Shown: positions 27,853-36,945 of the stretch, piece after piece
Layout of the letters: each line of letters starts with the position of its first letter
Position numbering within the stretch: position 1 is the first letter of the stretch
NCBI GenBank assembly: GCA_041855385.1
Contig: JBHAEC010000028.1
Location: 1 to 64,000, forward strand
Direction: 5' to 3'
From: JBHAEC01 sp041855385
Lineage (GTDB): Bacteria > Bacillota > Negativicutes > Veillonellales > Veillonellaceae
DNA: 64,000 nt
Program-made: the position numbers and the translations under genes
Notes under the pieces: model-generated
The model's database searches: none
Told to the model about the DNA's origin: nothing
What the model saw: only the letters and a program-made list of their open reading frames with translations

Positions 27853-28794
27853 TTATTTTTCTTCTCTATCCTCACAATTAATTGCGTCTCTTACCCAGTA
27901 TAGCGGCCTGTTTTTTACTTCTTCAAACACTCGCCCTATGTATTCCCCCAATACCCCGATTCCAATGAGTTCAATACCACCAAGCAATAAAATGGCTACT
28001 GCCAGAGTTGACCATCCGTCAACAACGCCGTCGGTGAAAAAATACACATAGAGGATATGAAAAATAAAAAGTAAACTGAATAATCCTACGCAAAGGCCTG
28101 TATAAAAGGCGACGCGCAAAGGAATCTTGGAATGAGCCGCCACTCCGTCTAACGCAAAATGAAGCATTCTCCGAAGGTTATATTTTGACCGCCCCGCGTA
28201 GCGTGGCGGAGCAATAAACTCCACATCCTTGCGCTTATATCCCAAACCGCCTACAATACCGCGCAAAAATCGCCCTTTCTCTCTAAAGCGCAGAAGCGTA
28301 TTCAAAGCTTTTCTATCCAATAGGCGAAAATCAGATCCTCCCTCAACTATAGATACCTCTGAGATTGTATTCAACAATTTATAGTATAAAGCCGAAGAGA
28401 TGTTCTTAAACAAGGATGCCTTTTCCGTGGTCTTCCGTATCGTTTGCACTACCTCGTAGCCTTCTTCCCAATAAGAAAGCAATTCCGGTATCATCGCCGG
28501 AGGATGTTGCATGTCGCTGTCCATAGTGATGACCACATCACCTCTGGCGTAGTCCATGCCGCAGGTTAAAGCTTTTTGATGCCCGAAATTGCGTGCTAAC
28601 AAAATCGACTTTACTCTCTTATCCGATTCAGCTAACCTCGATAAAATATATGCCGTGTCATCAGAAGATCCGTCATCCACAAAAACCATCTCGTAAGCAT
28701 AGGATGTACTATCCATAGTTGCTGTAAGCGTTTCGTAGAATTTTATTATATTATCCTCTTCGTTATACATAGGTACAACTACTGACACCAACAT
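27853..28794 (-). CDS. GT2 glycosyltransferase, polyprenyl-phosphate sugar type (GtrB/DPM1-like)
   Basis: 313 residues. GT-A fold with VVPMYNEEDNI at the N terminus, VFVDDGSSDDT and the metal-binding DSDMQHPP; two C-terminal membrane segments (about 232-262 and 270-295) as in GtrB/ArnC proteins that load a sugar on undecaprenyl phosphate. Likely modifies surface glycan or lipid A-type material; the sugar is unknown. Starts 8 bases after GGAGG. Confidence 0.9.
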   Translation of the reverse strand: MLVSVVVPMYNEEDNIIKFYETLTATMDSTSYAYEMVFVDDGSSDDTAYILSRLAESDKRVKSILLARNFGHQKALTCGMDYARGDVVITMDSDMQHPPAMIPELLSYWEEGYEVVQTIRKTTEKASLFKNISSALYYKLLNTISEVSIVEGGSDFRLLDRKALNTLLRFREKGRFLRGIVGGLGYKRKDVEFIAPPRYAGRSKYNLRRMLHFALDGVAAHSKIPLRVAFYTGLCVGLFSLLFIFHILYVYFFTDGVVDGWSTLAVAILLLGGIELIGIGVLGEYIGRVFEEVKNRPLYWVRDAINCEDREEK

Positions 28795-28826
28795 AAATTT
28801 GCCTCCACCTTAAAACATCCTTCCCT

Positions 28827-28855
28827 ATTGTACCCTATTTTGCTAAATCCTGCAA
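28827..28855 (-). promoter_or_regulatory. Promoter of the GT2 gene
   Basis: TTGCAG (28850-28855), 17-base spacer, TACAAT (28827-28832) on the minus strand, about 30 bases before the start codon. Confidence 0.8.
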
Positions 28856-29262
28856 GAAAGACTCCTTCTCCATTAGCCCAAACCCCAGTATCTACATGCA
28901 TTTACAAAATCTTTATACCCCAAGTCAAGCCTGTGTATTTCCAAAACTTTTTTCTCTCTTTCTCGCAAAAATACTCCCCTTCTCTTCATTTATCGCTACC
29001 TAAATCAATTTGTTTTCTTCCTTTTGTTATTCATTTTTCTACTTTCTTTTCTCGTATTTGCAAAATTAGAATAACAGACCTCCCCCTTTTTACTTTAACG
29101 CAGTTCTTTTTTCTCTTTATTCATGTTATGATAATCATGGATTTTATTCTTTCTTTACAAACGGATTATGAGAACTTCAGATGTGTTTTGCCATATCCGA
29201 TGACTCTATGTTTCAAGGTAAAGAAAGCAATACAACACTTTTTAATTCAGGAGGTTTGTTAA
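28856..29262. other. Divergent intergenic region, no gene
   Basis: About 400 bases between the GT2 gene and the importer operon. The first 250 bases of the plus strand are rich in C and T with no coding signs. The only features I see are the Fur-like palindrome near 29128 and the ribosome site AGGAGG before 29263. Confidence 0.6.
29126..29140 (+). promoter_or_regulatory. Fur-like operator before the importer operon
   Basis: TTATGATAATCATGG contains the perfect inverted repeat ATGAT-A-ATCAT (29128-29138), matching the core of the Fur consensus. TATGAT within it could also serve as a -10 box, so Fur binding would block the promoter. Iron control is inferred. Confidence 0.55.
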
Positions 29263-30288
29263 ATGAAAAAGAAGCTCACTATGTTTGCAGCTATGGCCAT
29301 GTCTTGTGCATTATTGCTCACCGGATGTGGTGGCAGTGGCGGAGAAAAAACGGCGACTTCTGCTCCGGCCGGCAAAAAACTCATTATCTACACATCCATG
29401 AAAGAGTCCCTCATTAGTGGCATTGTAGAAGGATTCAAGAAAAAAAATCCCGGCATTGAAGTAGACTATCAATCTGCCGGTGCCGGCAAGTTAATGGCAA
29501 AAATCGCGGCGGAAAAGCAAAGCGGGAAAATTTTGGCAGATGTAATTTGGACGAGCGAAGTTCCGGACTTCTACAATATGAAAAAAGAAGGCATGCTTGA
29601 AAAATACGAAAGCCCTATGATGAAGGAAGTTTTAAATCCCTTCTCCGATTATGACGGACACTTTGCAGCCGCTCGTTTAGGCACATTGGGAATTGCAATC
29701 AACACAGATAAAGTTAAAGAAGCGCCCGCTCAATGGTCCGATTTAACAAAACCTGCTTTTAATCACGGTTTCGGCATCGCCGATCCTTCCCTATCCGGTA
29801 CTTCTTATATGAGTATCGCCCTATTGGTAAAACAATTCGGTTGGGAATACTTCGAACAATTAGCAGCTAATAAAGCTCGTATCGGTAAAGGTTCCGGTCA
29901 AGTTATTGACGATACGGCTTCCGGAGAATTACTTGCTAGTTTAGCTGTTGACTACATTACCAACGATAAAATTAAAAAAGGTGCTCACATTAAGATGATC
30001 TATCCACCTGAATTGCTGATGGCTCCAAGCCCTGTTGCAATTATAAAGGGAACCGAGAAGGCCGACGCTGCCAAGAAGTTTGTAGATTATCTTTTGAGCA
30101 AAGAAGCACAAACCATCATTGCTGAATCCGGTACCGTTTCCGTTCGCCCCGATGTAGTTAGCCCTGAAAAGTTCGGCCTACCTACTCCGGAAGACACACT
30201 AAAACGCGCCATCAAAATTAACTACCTTGAAATTATGGCAAGTAAGGAAGAAACAGTTAAGAAGTTTGACAGCATCTTAAAGAAATAA
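29263..30288 (+). CDS. ABC transporter substrate-binding lipoprotein, iron(III) type
   Basis: 341 residues. Lipoprotein signal with lipobox LLTG-C22, then a type 2 periplasmic-binding fold of the FbpA/AfuA/FutA group (KKLIIYTSMKESLISGIVEGF, ILADVIWTSEVPDF, YPPELLMAPSPVAIIKG). The classic adjacent tyrosine pair of FbpA is not evident, so another anion or chelate (for example a phosphonate) remains possible. It delivers substrate to the permease encoded downstream. A terminator after it should leave it in excess over the ATPase. Confidence 0.85.
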   Translation: MKKKLTMFAAMAMSCALLLTGCGGSGGEKTATSAPAGKKLIIYTSMKESLISGIVEGFKKKNPGIEVDYQSAGAGKLMAKIAAEKQSGKILADVIWTSEVPDFYNMKKEGMLEKYESPMMKEVLNPFSDYDGHFAAARLGTLGIAINTDKVKEAPAQWSDLTKPAFNHGFGIADPSLSGTSYMSIALLVKQFGWEYFEQLAANKARIGKGSGQVIDDTASGELLASLAVDYITNDKIKKGAHIKMIYPPELLMAPSPVAIIKGTEKADAAKKFVDYLLSKEAQTIIAESGTVSVRPDVVSPEKFGLPTPEDTLKRAIKINYLEIMASKEETVKKFDSILKK

Positions 30289-30304
30289 TAAGCGTTACGC
30301 ATTA

Positions 30305-30342
30305 TAACAAACGGCGGAGTGCTTGTACTCTGCCGTTTGTTT
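30305..30342 (+). terminator. Attenuating terminator after the binding-protein gene
   Basis: ACAAACGGC-GGAGT pairs with ACTC-TGCCGTTTGT, followed by TTATT. Partial read-through would supply the ATPase and permease genes. Confidence 0.8.
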
Positions 30343-30373
30343 ATTATGTAAATCATCATTATAGAGGTACACT

Positions 30374-31465
30374 ATGGATATTATTAAAATTGAAGGCGTC
30401 TCTAAACGCTATGAATCCCATCAGGTTCTTAAAAACCTGACTTTGGATATCAAACGTGGCGAGTGTTTTACCTTATTGGGCCCTTCCGGCTGTGGTAAAA
30501 CCGTTCTATTGCGTCTCATTGCAGGCTTTGAAATGCCCGATGAAGGAAAAATTACAATTGGCGACACCGTGGTGGCCGATGGTGCAAAGAAAGAGTTCGT
30601 GCCACCGGATCAGAGAGGCATGGGCGTAGTATTTCAAGATTATGCCGTATGGCCACATATGACCGTATTTAACAATGTTGCATATCCGCTAAAAATCGCC
30701 AAACTGCCAAAAGAAGAAATTAAAGAGCGCGTTATGCGCATGCTTGCTTTGGTAGGCATGGAAAACTTGGATCAACGCAAACCCTCCGAACTTTCCGGGG
30801 GACAGCAACAACGTGTTGCCTTGGCTCGTGCACTGGTAGCCCAACCTTCCATTTTGCTTTTGGATGAACCGCTAAGCAATCTGGACGCGAACCTTCGCGA
30901 AGAAATGCGCTTTGAAATTAAGGAGTTGCAAAGAAAACTGGATATTACCGTCCTATATGTAACACATGACCAAGAAATCGCACTGGCCATCGCCGACCGC
31001 GTAGCTGTTATGGACGAATCCGGAAATATAGTGCAAACGGGGACTCCTTGGGAAATATTTGAACGCCCAACCTCTCCTTTTATCTTCAACTTCATGGGAA
31101 CGGCAAACTATTTGCCCATAGAATATAAAAACGGGGTCTTACAGGTGCAAAACAGTACCCAAGTCCTTCCTTGGAACCAACTTCCTTCCGATGAAAGCAA
31201 GGAATGGGTTGGCGGCTTCCGCCCCTCCGATGTTGTCCTGTCGCGTCAGGAAACAGGGTTAAAGGGAACCATAAAACGTGCCAGCTTTCTCGGATCTACC
31301 ATGCATTATCTGATTGATATTGACGGACATGAAATCAATACAGCCATTGAAACACAGGAGGCAGTTAATAAAGAACTTATCTTCCAAGATGGGGATATTT
31401 GCTATGTAACCTTCTTGGATATGATTTGGTTTGAAGCTGCTCAATTAGCGGAGGTAGTAAAATAA
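30374..31465 (+). CDS. FbpC/AfuC-type ABC ATPase 1
   Basis: 363 residues. Walker A GPSGCGKT at 36-43, Q-loop VFQDYAVWPH, signature LSGGQQQR at 140-147, Walker B LLLDEPLSNLD, H-loop VTHDQ, then a C-terminal TOBE-like regulatory domain (about 240-363). All catalytic motifs intact. It energises the fused permease that begins 2 bases after it. Confidence 0.93.
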   Translation: MDIIKIEGVSKRYESHQVLKNLTLDIKRGECFTLLGPSGCGKTVLLRLIAGFEMPDEGKITIGDTVVADGAKKEFVPPDQRGMGVVFQDYAVWPHMTVFNNVAYPLKIAKLPKEEIKERVMRMLALVGMENLDQRKPSELSGGQQQRVALARALVAQPSILLLDEPLSNLDANLREEMRFEIKELQRKLDITVLYVTHDQEIALAIADRVAVMDESGNIVQTGTPWEIFERPTSPFIFNFMGTANYLPIEYKNGVLQVQNSTQVLPWNQLPSDESKEWVGGFRPSDVVLSRQETGLKGTIKRASFLGSTMHYLIDIDGHEINTAIETQEAVNKELIFQDGDICYVTFLDMIWFEAAQLAEVVK

Positions 31466-31466
31466 T

Positions 31467-33152
31467 ATGAACACACAAAAAAATAGCTTCGGCGTGGCAC
31501 AAGTAATATTATTTCTATCCATTGCCATATTGGTTATCGTTGTAGCCGTGCCGATTCTACTCATCCTATTTAATGCCTTTTGGGTAAACGGAGAATTCAA
31601 TATTCGTGATACCGTTGACATTTTAAGTCAAAAAGAAACCTATCAGGCCCTTGTCAATTCCCTGCTTATCGCCACCGGAACCATGTTGGGCAGTACGGTA
31701 GTAGGAACATTTTTCGCATGGTTGGTAACTCGTACCGACCTGCCATACAAGCGATTTATGAAAGCGATGTTCCTTATTCCCTTCATGCTGCCTTCCTTCA
31801 TCGGTGCGTTGGCGTGGAAAATGCTTTTATCTCCAAATGCGGGATTCATCAACCGATTCTTTATTGAACATTTCGGCTTTACGGAGCCCATTTTCAATAT
31901 TTACAGTTATTTAGGCATCATTCTTGTAGAAATTATGTACCTTTTCCCCTTCGTATTCATTCAAGTATGCGGGGCATTAGAACGTATGGATCCTACCTTG
32001 GAGGAGTCTGCCCGTATTTCCGGAGCCGGACTTTTAACGATTACCCGTAAAATTACCATTCCTTTGGTACTTCCCAGCATTTTGTCGGGAGCACTTCTCG
32101 TTATGCTATATTCCATGGCACACTTCGGAACAGTAGCCGTATTGGGGATCGAAAACGGGATTTTTAACATACCGACTCTCATTTATCACAATATCCATCA
32201 AAGTGGCGGTTCCTTTGATTCCATTCGTACCGGTACTGTACTCGCTACCGTACTTGTTATCAGCGCCGCTCTCATCATTTGGCTACAACGTAAGATTTTA
32301 AGCAGTGGCAACTACCAAATCATCGGGGGAAAAAGCTTCCGCCCAATGGAGTTAAAACTTCGTGGTCTTCGCTATCCACTTTTAATTCTGGGAGTGGCTT
32401 ACATTGCCTTTACAATTTTCCTCCCTACAGCAGTTATTTTCTTGGTAGGCGGACTTAAAACATATGGCCTTTCTTTCAGTCCGGAAAACCTTTCCTTGGA
32501 CAACTACAAATTTATCCTCTTTGATTATCAGGTAACCAAAGATGCTATTTTTAACTCTGTCACTCTTGGATTAAGTGCCGCAGTGATTACCATGTTCGTA
32601 GGCGTAATGATTTCCTATGTACTCGTAAAAATGAAAGTGCGGGGCAAGGGAATTCTTGAATTCTTAGGAATGCTTCCTTTTTCCGTACCGGGTTCCGTTA
32701 TCGCCCTCGGCGTTATCCTTGCATGGAGCGGAAAGTTCGGCATCAATCTGTATAACACGGTATGGATTATTTTAGTTGCTTATATTGCGCGTTACATGGC
32801 CTTCTCTCTAAAAGCCAATTCCGCTGCCTTAGAACAGGTTCACGATTCTTTGGTAGAAGCATCGCGTGCATGTGGAGCTACTATGTGGCAATCATTAAAG
32901 GATATTGTTATTCCACTGGTACGCCCCGGCATGTTTGCGGCTTTCTTCCTCATCTTCTTACCATCTCTTCGCGAACTGACGGTATCTATCATGCTTTATG
33001 CACCGACAACCAGAACCATCGGCGTTGCTATTTATACGCTTAACGAAGACGGTGAAACGGTTGTTTCCGCAGCACTTGCAGGGATTGCATTGATTCTCAT
33101 CATCGTAGGCCAATTCATTATTGATCGTATGACAAAAAAGGTAGGTGATTAA
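31467..33152 (+). CDS. Fused two-domain ABC permease, FbpB type
   Basis: 561 residues with about 12 membrane segments, formed by two BPD_transp_1 halves. Each half has an EAA coupling loop: EESARISGAGLLTITRKI around 185 and EASRACGATMWQSLKDI around 470. The fused form is typical of iron(III) importers (FbpB, HitB, AfuB). Between two ATPase genes; each half could meet a different ATPase. Confidence 0.93.
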   Translation: MNTQKNSFGVAQVILFLSIAILVIVVAVPILLILFNAFWVNGEFNIRDTVDILSQKETYQALVNSLLIATGTMLGSTVVGTFFAWLVTRTDLPYKRFMKAMFLIPFMLPSFIGALAWKMLLSPNAGFINRFFIEHFGFTEPIFNIYSYLGIILVEIMYLFPFVFIQVCGALERMDPTLEESARISGAGLLTITRKITIPLVLPSILSGALLVMLYSMAHFGTVAVLGIENGIFNIPTLIYHNIHQSGGSFDSIRTGTVLATVLVISAALIIWLQRKILSSGNYQIIGGKSFRPMELKLRGLRYPLLILGVAYIAFTIFLPTAVIFLVGGLKTYGLSFSPENLSLDNYKFILFDYQVTKDAIFNSVTLGLSAAVITMFVGVMISYVLVKMKVRGKGILEFLGMLPFSVPGSVIALGVILAWSGKFGINLYNTVWIILVAYIARYMAFSLKANSAALEQVHDSLVEASRACGATMWQSLKDIVIPLVRPGMFAAFFLIFLPSLRELTVSIMLYAPTTRTIGVAIYTLNEDGETVVSAALAGIALILIIVGQFIIDRMTKKVGD

Positions 33153-33153
33153 T

Positions 33154-34227
33154 ATGTCGTACATTCGTTTAGTAGACGTAACCAAGCGATTCGGCAATGT
33201 CACCGCTGTTGATAAACTAAACTTGGAAATTGAAAAAGGGGAATGCTTTTCCATGCTCGGTCCCTCCGGATGTGGGAAGACTACCACGCTTCGCATGGTC
33301 GCAGGTTTTGAAGATTTGAGTGATGGCGAAGTGTACGTAGGCGATCGCCTTCTATCCTGCCCTAAAAAAAATTACTACCTGCCGCCGGAAAAGCGCAATT
33401 TCGGCATGGTATTCCAAGCTTTTGCCGTATGGCCACACTTTAATGTTTATGAAAATGTAGCCTTTCCGCTTCGCATTCGCAAATTACCGGAGGCTGAAAT
33501 TAACCAACGGACAACCGATGCCTTGCGCTCCACTAACTTATTAAAAGAAGCCAAAAACAGCCCTTCCAATTTATCCGGTGGTGGAAAACAGCGTATTGCA
33601 CTGGCTCGTGCCTTGGCCATCAATCCTGATGTCATGCTCTTGGATGAACCCCTTTCCAGTCTTGATCCTCATTTGCGAGAAGAAATGCGCTTTGAGATTA
33701 AAGACCTGCAGCGAAAATATGGATTCTCCATCATTTATGTAACACACGACCAATCAGAAGCGATGGCTCTATCCGACCGTATTTTGGTTATGAAAAACGG
33801 CGTCGTTCAGCAAATTGATACACCGTTTAATGTGTACAACAACCCGGCTAATAAATTCGTATTCAGCTTCATCGGTCTTTCTAACTTCCTCGAAGTAGAG
33901 CAAAAAGACGGACGTGCCATTGTTAAAGGTACGGAAGTAAGTATTCCGTCATCTTTATCAATTCCGGAAGATAAAAAGAATCTTTCCGTCCTTTCTTTGG
34001 CGACAAGACCCTCTGAAATTGATTTTGCGCCTCTTACGGAAGAATCGGCATTACCGGGAGTGGTAACGCGTAAATCTTTCTTAGGCGAAATTGTTGATTA
34101 TCAAGTAAAAATAGGCGATCAGGAATTGCGTATTCAAAAAGGACGACGAGAAATCGGCCCTAACGAAGGCGAAACGTGTCGTATTGGCATGACCCGTCAT
34201 TTCTGGTATGACAGTAAAGAAGAATAA
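33154..34227 (+). CDS. FbpC/AfuC-type ABC ATPase 2, with altered signature
   Basis: 357 residues from ATG at 33154 behind AGGTGA. Walker A GPSGCGKT, Q-loop VFQAFAVWPH, Walker B VMLLDEPLSSLD and H-loop VTHDQ are intact, but the signature is LSGGGKQR, with Gly where Gln, Glu or Met usually stands. TOBE-like C-terminal domain. It is a paralog of ATPase 1 in the same operon, so the transporter may use an ATPase heterodimer with one modified site. Confidence 0.92.
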   Translation: MSYIRLVDVTKRFGNVTAVDKLNLEIEKGECFSMLGPSGCGKTTTLRMVAGFEDLSDGEVYVGDRLLSCPKKNYYLPPEKRNFGMVFQAFAVWPHFNVYENVAFPLRIRKLPEAEINQRTTDALRSTNLLKEAKNSPSNLSGGGKQRIALARALAINPDVMLLDEPLSSLDPHLREEMRFEIKDLQRKYGFSIIYVTHDQSEAMALSDRILVMKNGVVQQIDTPFNVYNNPANKFVFSFIGLSNFLEVEQKDGRAIVKGTEVSIPSSLSIPEDKKNLSVLSLATRPSEIDFAPLTEESALPGVVTRKSFLGEIVDYQVKIGDQELRIQKGRREIGPNEGETCRIGMTRHFWYDSKEE

Positions 34228-34241
34228 AACAAATCAAATGT

Positions 34242-34278
34242 AAAAGCGTGTAGGCATTGTTGTCGCCTACACGCTTTT
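34242..34278. terminator. Bidirectional terminator between convergent operons
   Basis: AAAAGCGTGTAGGC pairs perfectly with GCCTACACGCTTTT; T-runs on both strands. It ends the importer operon on the plus strand and hutW on the minus strand (the hutW stop codon is adjacent). Confidence 0.93.
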
Positions 34279-34279
34279 T

Positions 34280-35695
34280 TTATCCTTGTTCCGCTACTCG
34301 GTCAATTCTAAGTTTTACAAAATCTTTCATTTGCATCATATCAATACATTCTAAAATAGCCTGAATAAGATTATCATGCCAAAACTTGCCGGGCACTGTA
34401 AACTTCATAACCCGTTCTCTTACTACTGCCAAACCCTTTTCCTGCCAGATAGCAAAGAGAGGAGAAAGTGCTGCAACCAAATCAACACCCCATAACTTTT
34501 CGAAATATTTTCCGTCTAAATACCCAAAGTCCAGTTGATATTGCACATCACCGATAAAACGATGTTTTTCATGCCCTCTTGACATAATCAGCAAGGGCTT
34601 TTTGCCTTCTTCGACCGCCTTATTATAGGCATCTAAGTCTCTGTGATGCATCATTGCCACATTTCCCAAATTGCCCCCTGCACAGGATCCGAAGGAAAAC
34701 ATATCATACCCACCCTTTGCCAGTGAATTATATAAATTCCTCTCTCGTCTGGTAGAAGCCCAATGAGATGCATCCAGCATAGTAATCTGCGGATATTCCC
34801 GCTCAATAACATCCATAGTGTACGCGTAAATGCGGGCCTGTTCTTTTGTTGTCATACACGCATCTACGGCACCTTTTTCTATGGCTTTATACAAATCACT
34901 GTCGGGGAAAAGATTAAGTTGGTAAAAATCTCCGCCGTGAAGACCCATACCAAATTGAATGTCTAAATCCCGTTTCCACGTTTCTTTCGTCTGATAGGGT
35001 AACCCAAACATCAGGTCTATACCAATTGTTACATCGTTCAAAGCAAGCAATCGTTCCAGCGTTTCTATTACCACATCCTCATTGTCGATACGTCCGATAG
35101 CCTGTCTGATTTTTGTGTCAAAGGACTGAACCCCCAAAGAAAGGCGATTAATTCCCGCTTTTAACGCCGCCTCCACTCTCTTTTCGTCCATATCATGAAT
35201 GCGACTCTCCAATGTTACTTCACAATCCGTTGCCAACGGTAAATACTTGTATACCGCTTCCACCAAGCGGGCAATATCTTCTCCACCTAAGGTAGATGGA
35301 GTCCCGCCGCCGAAATATACCGTGTTAATCTTGCCGGACTGTATTCTTTTATATGTAGAGGCTTGCTCCAGTTCTTTTATTACATTATCCACATACTTTT
35401 TCATTTGCGCTTCCTGTGATGCGTTTTGAAAAAATTTGCAATAAGAACATTTTTTTTCACAAAAAGGCACATGAATATATGCCATACGAGGATTTTTATC
35501 GCCCTCTTCACTCATGAGTTCTTCCCACAACACTTGTTGCTCATCGGGCATAAAAATAGGTTTTCCCCCCGTTCCCGGATGAACCACACGTTTATGGTCA
35601 AACGCCTCTTCTAAAGGATTATCTGTTTCATTTCCCACCAGCCATCGCCTTTCTTCCGGATTCATGGCGGATAGCAAAGCATCTAAATTATCCAT
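34280..35695 (-). CDS. hutW: Anaerobic heme-degrading radical SAM methyltransferase, ChuW/HutW family
   Basis: 471 residues. Radical SAM motif CEKKCSYC gives C79, C83 and C86; FFQNA right after it and the preceding HKRVVHPGTGGKP are typical of ChuW/HutW rather than HemN or HemW. HemN-like core with YFGGGTPSTL and SLGVQSFD, and a C-terminal domain with GKFWHDNL. ChuW opens heme without oxygen by methylation, releasing iron and a linear tetrapyrrole. Last gene of flavodoxin-exbB-exbD-tonB-hutW, an arrangement that supports heme as the substrate. Confidence 0.88.
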   Translation of the reverse strand: MDNLDALLSAMNPEERRWLVGNETDNPLEEAFDHKRVVHPGTGGKPIFMPDEQQVLWEELMSEEGDKNPRMAYIHVPFCEKKCSYCKFFQNASQEAQMKKYVDNVIKELEQASTYKRIQSGKINTVYFGGGTPSTLGGEDIARLVEAVYKYLPLATDCEVTLESRIHDMDEKRVEAALKAGINRLSLGVQSFDTKIRQAIGRIDNEDVVIETLERLLALNDVTIGIDLMFGLPYQTKETWKRDLDIQFGMGLHGGDFYQLNLFPDSDLYKAIEKGAVDACMTTKEQARIYAYTMDVIEREYPQITMLDASHWASTRRERNLYNSLAKGGYDMFSFGSCAGGNLGNVAMMHHRDLDAYNKAVEEGKKPLLIMSRGHEKHRFIGDVQYQLDFGYLDGKYFEKLWGVDLVAALSPLFAIWQEKGLAVVRERVMKFTVPGKFWHDNLIQAILECIDMMQMKDFVKLRIDRVAEQG

Positions 35696-35801
35696 TTTAT
35701 ATATATCCTTCCCCTACGCCGATTACTTAGGAAACTTACCGCAATGCATTCCAACTTGTGCAAAAGCGCCTCTACCCCAATCGGCTATTTTGTTATTTCC
35801 C

Positions 35802-36536
35802 TTAATTTAGTCGATAGCTTAAAGGAATGTTCGCTGTATGACCTTCACCTGTAGTATTTGTAATATTGCCGCCACTCCAAATCAAGCTTTCTCCGGCTCT
35901 ATCCAAAATACCATGACCGGAAGATTGAATTAAAGACACACTAACCACTTCCCCAGATGCAGAAAAGGTAACACTATAAACAGCGGTTCCTTCCAATCCG
36001 CGCTGTACTGCCTGCGGAGGGTAAGACTTCATACTATTCAATCGACCGATATACTCATCCATATCAATGTAGCCGTTGCCGCCACCGATTCCCTCACCGG
36101 AAGGGCCAACGCCTTCGCCGATGCCGTGCCCTTCCGTATTGGTGCCTCCATAACCGCCTCCGGCTTCTCCTGTGCCCGTTCCTCCTTCAACACCGCTGGG
36201 AGCGATCCCGCCTGACTCTGAAGGTGTTGTTCCTCCTAAATAGTCATTTTTAGCCGCCGGAGCAGGGCTGTCGGAGCTTGCTTTATTTACGGTCGGCCCG
36301 ACATAGGGTTTTGTAGGATCTCCTGCTGCGGCACCTCCCGCACTTCTACCTATAGGCTTATTTTTATCCGTCCCCTGCACCTTGTATAAATCCATATCAA
36401 TCCGCACCGGTGCATCCATGGGCTTTACCTTTTTTACAGTGTCCGCGCTCTCAAGTGCAAAGGCAAGGCATAAAGCTAAAAGTAAATTGAGTATACAGGA
36501 TGCCATAAATGATTGTTTATAATCGACTCCCCACAT
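35802..36536 (-). CDS. tonB: TonB-like energy transducer with glycine-rich linker
   Basis: 244 residues from ATG at 36536 (GGAAG 8 bases upstream; an in-frame GTG nine codons earlier overlaps exbD). One N-terminal membrane segment (about 10-31), then a long periplasmic linker dominated by Gly, Ser, Thr and Glu (about 70-160) instead of the usual Pro-Glu/Pro-Lys repeats, then a TonB C-terminal domain (about 165-244; YPPQAVQRGLEGTAVYSVTF). It should transmit proton-motive force to an outer-membrane receptor; no receptor is in the window. Confidence 0.85.
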   Translation of the reverse strand: MWGVDYKQSFMASCILNLLLALCLAFALESADTVKKVKPMDAPVRIDMDLYKVQGTDKNKPIGRSAGGAAAGDPTKPYVGPTVNKASSDSPAPAAKNDYLGGTTPSESGGIAPSGVEGGTGTGEAGGGYGGTNTEGHGIGEGVGPSGEGIGGGNGYIDMDEYIGRLNSMKSYPPQAVQRGLEGTAVYSVTFSASGEVVSVSLIQSSGHGILDRAGESLIWSGGNITNTTGEGHTANIPLSYRLN

Positions 36537-36540
36537 ACCA

Positions 36541-36945
36541 TCACTTCCGTTCTGTCGCAACACTTACATGAGAGGCCCCGGCCAATTTTAGTGCATTTAA
36601 TGCATCAATAACTTTACCGTAGGCGATTCCTTCATCAGCACGGATAACAAAAGCTTGTGCATTGTTTTGTGCTAACATACCGGAAATTTTTCCCTGTAGC
36701 TCCTCTGCCTTTACCGCATCTTTTCCAATAAATACCCGCCCCTCTTTTGTAAGCGTCACGGATACGGGCTCAATAGTCTTAGCCGACGAAGATGCCGCCT
36801 TGGGCAAAGATAAAGGAATTTGTTGCTCTGTATTCATATATAAAGTACTTATCATGAAGAACACCAGCAAGAAAAATACGATATCGATCATAGGAATAAT
36901 CATAATTGCCGGTTCTTCATCTACTCTAAGATTGCGTCTTCTCAT
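36541..36945 (-). CDS. exbD: ExbD/TolR biopolymer transport protein
   Basis: 134 residues. Short cytoplasmic N terminus, one membrane segment with the proton-carrying Asp at 21 (MIPMIDIVFFLLVFFM), then a periplasmic domain (QAFVIRADEGIAYGKVIDALN). Start overlaps the exbB stop by 4 bases; tonB starts 4 bases after. Works as the stator partner of ExbB. Confidence 0.95.
   Translation of the reverse strand: MRRRNLRVDEEPAIMIIPMIDIVFFLLVFFMISTLYMNTEQQIPLSLPKAASSSAKTIEPVSVTLTKEGRVFIGKDAVKAEELQGKISGMLAQNNAQAFVIRADEGIAYGKVIDALNALKLAGASHVSVATERK

Noticed and set aside
28828..29262. 144-codon plus-strand open frame before the importer operon
   Set aside because: Composition follows the T/C-rich intergenic DNA, there is no ribosome site, and it covers the GT2 promoter and the Fur-like site.
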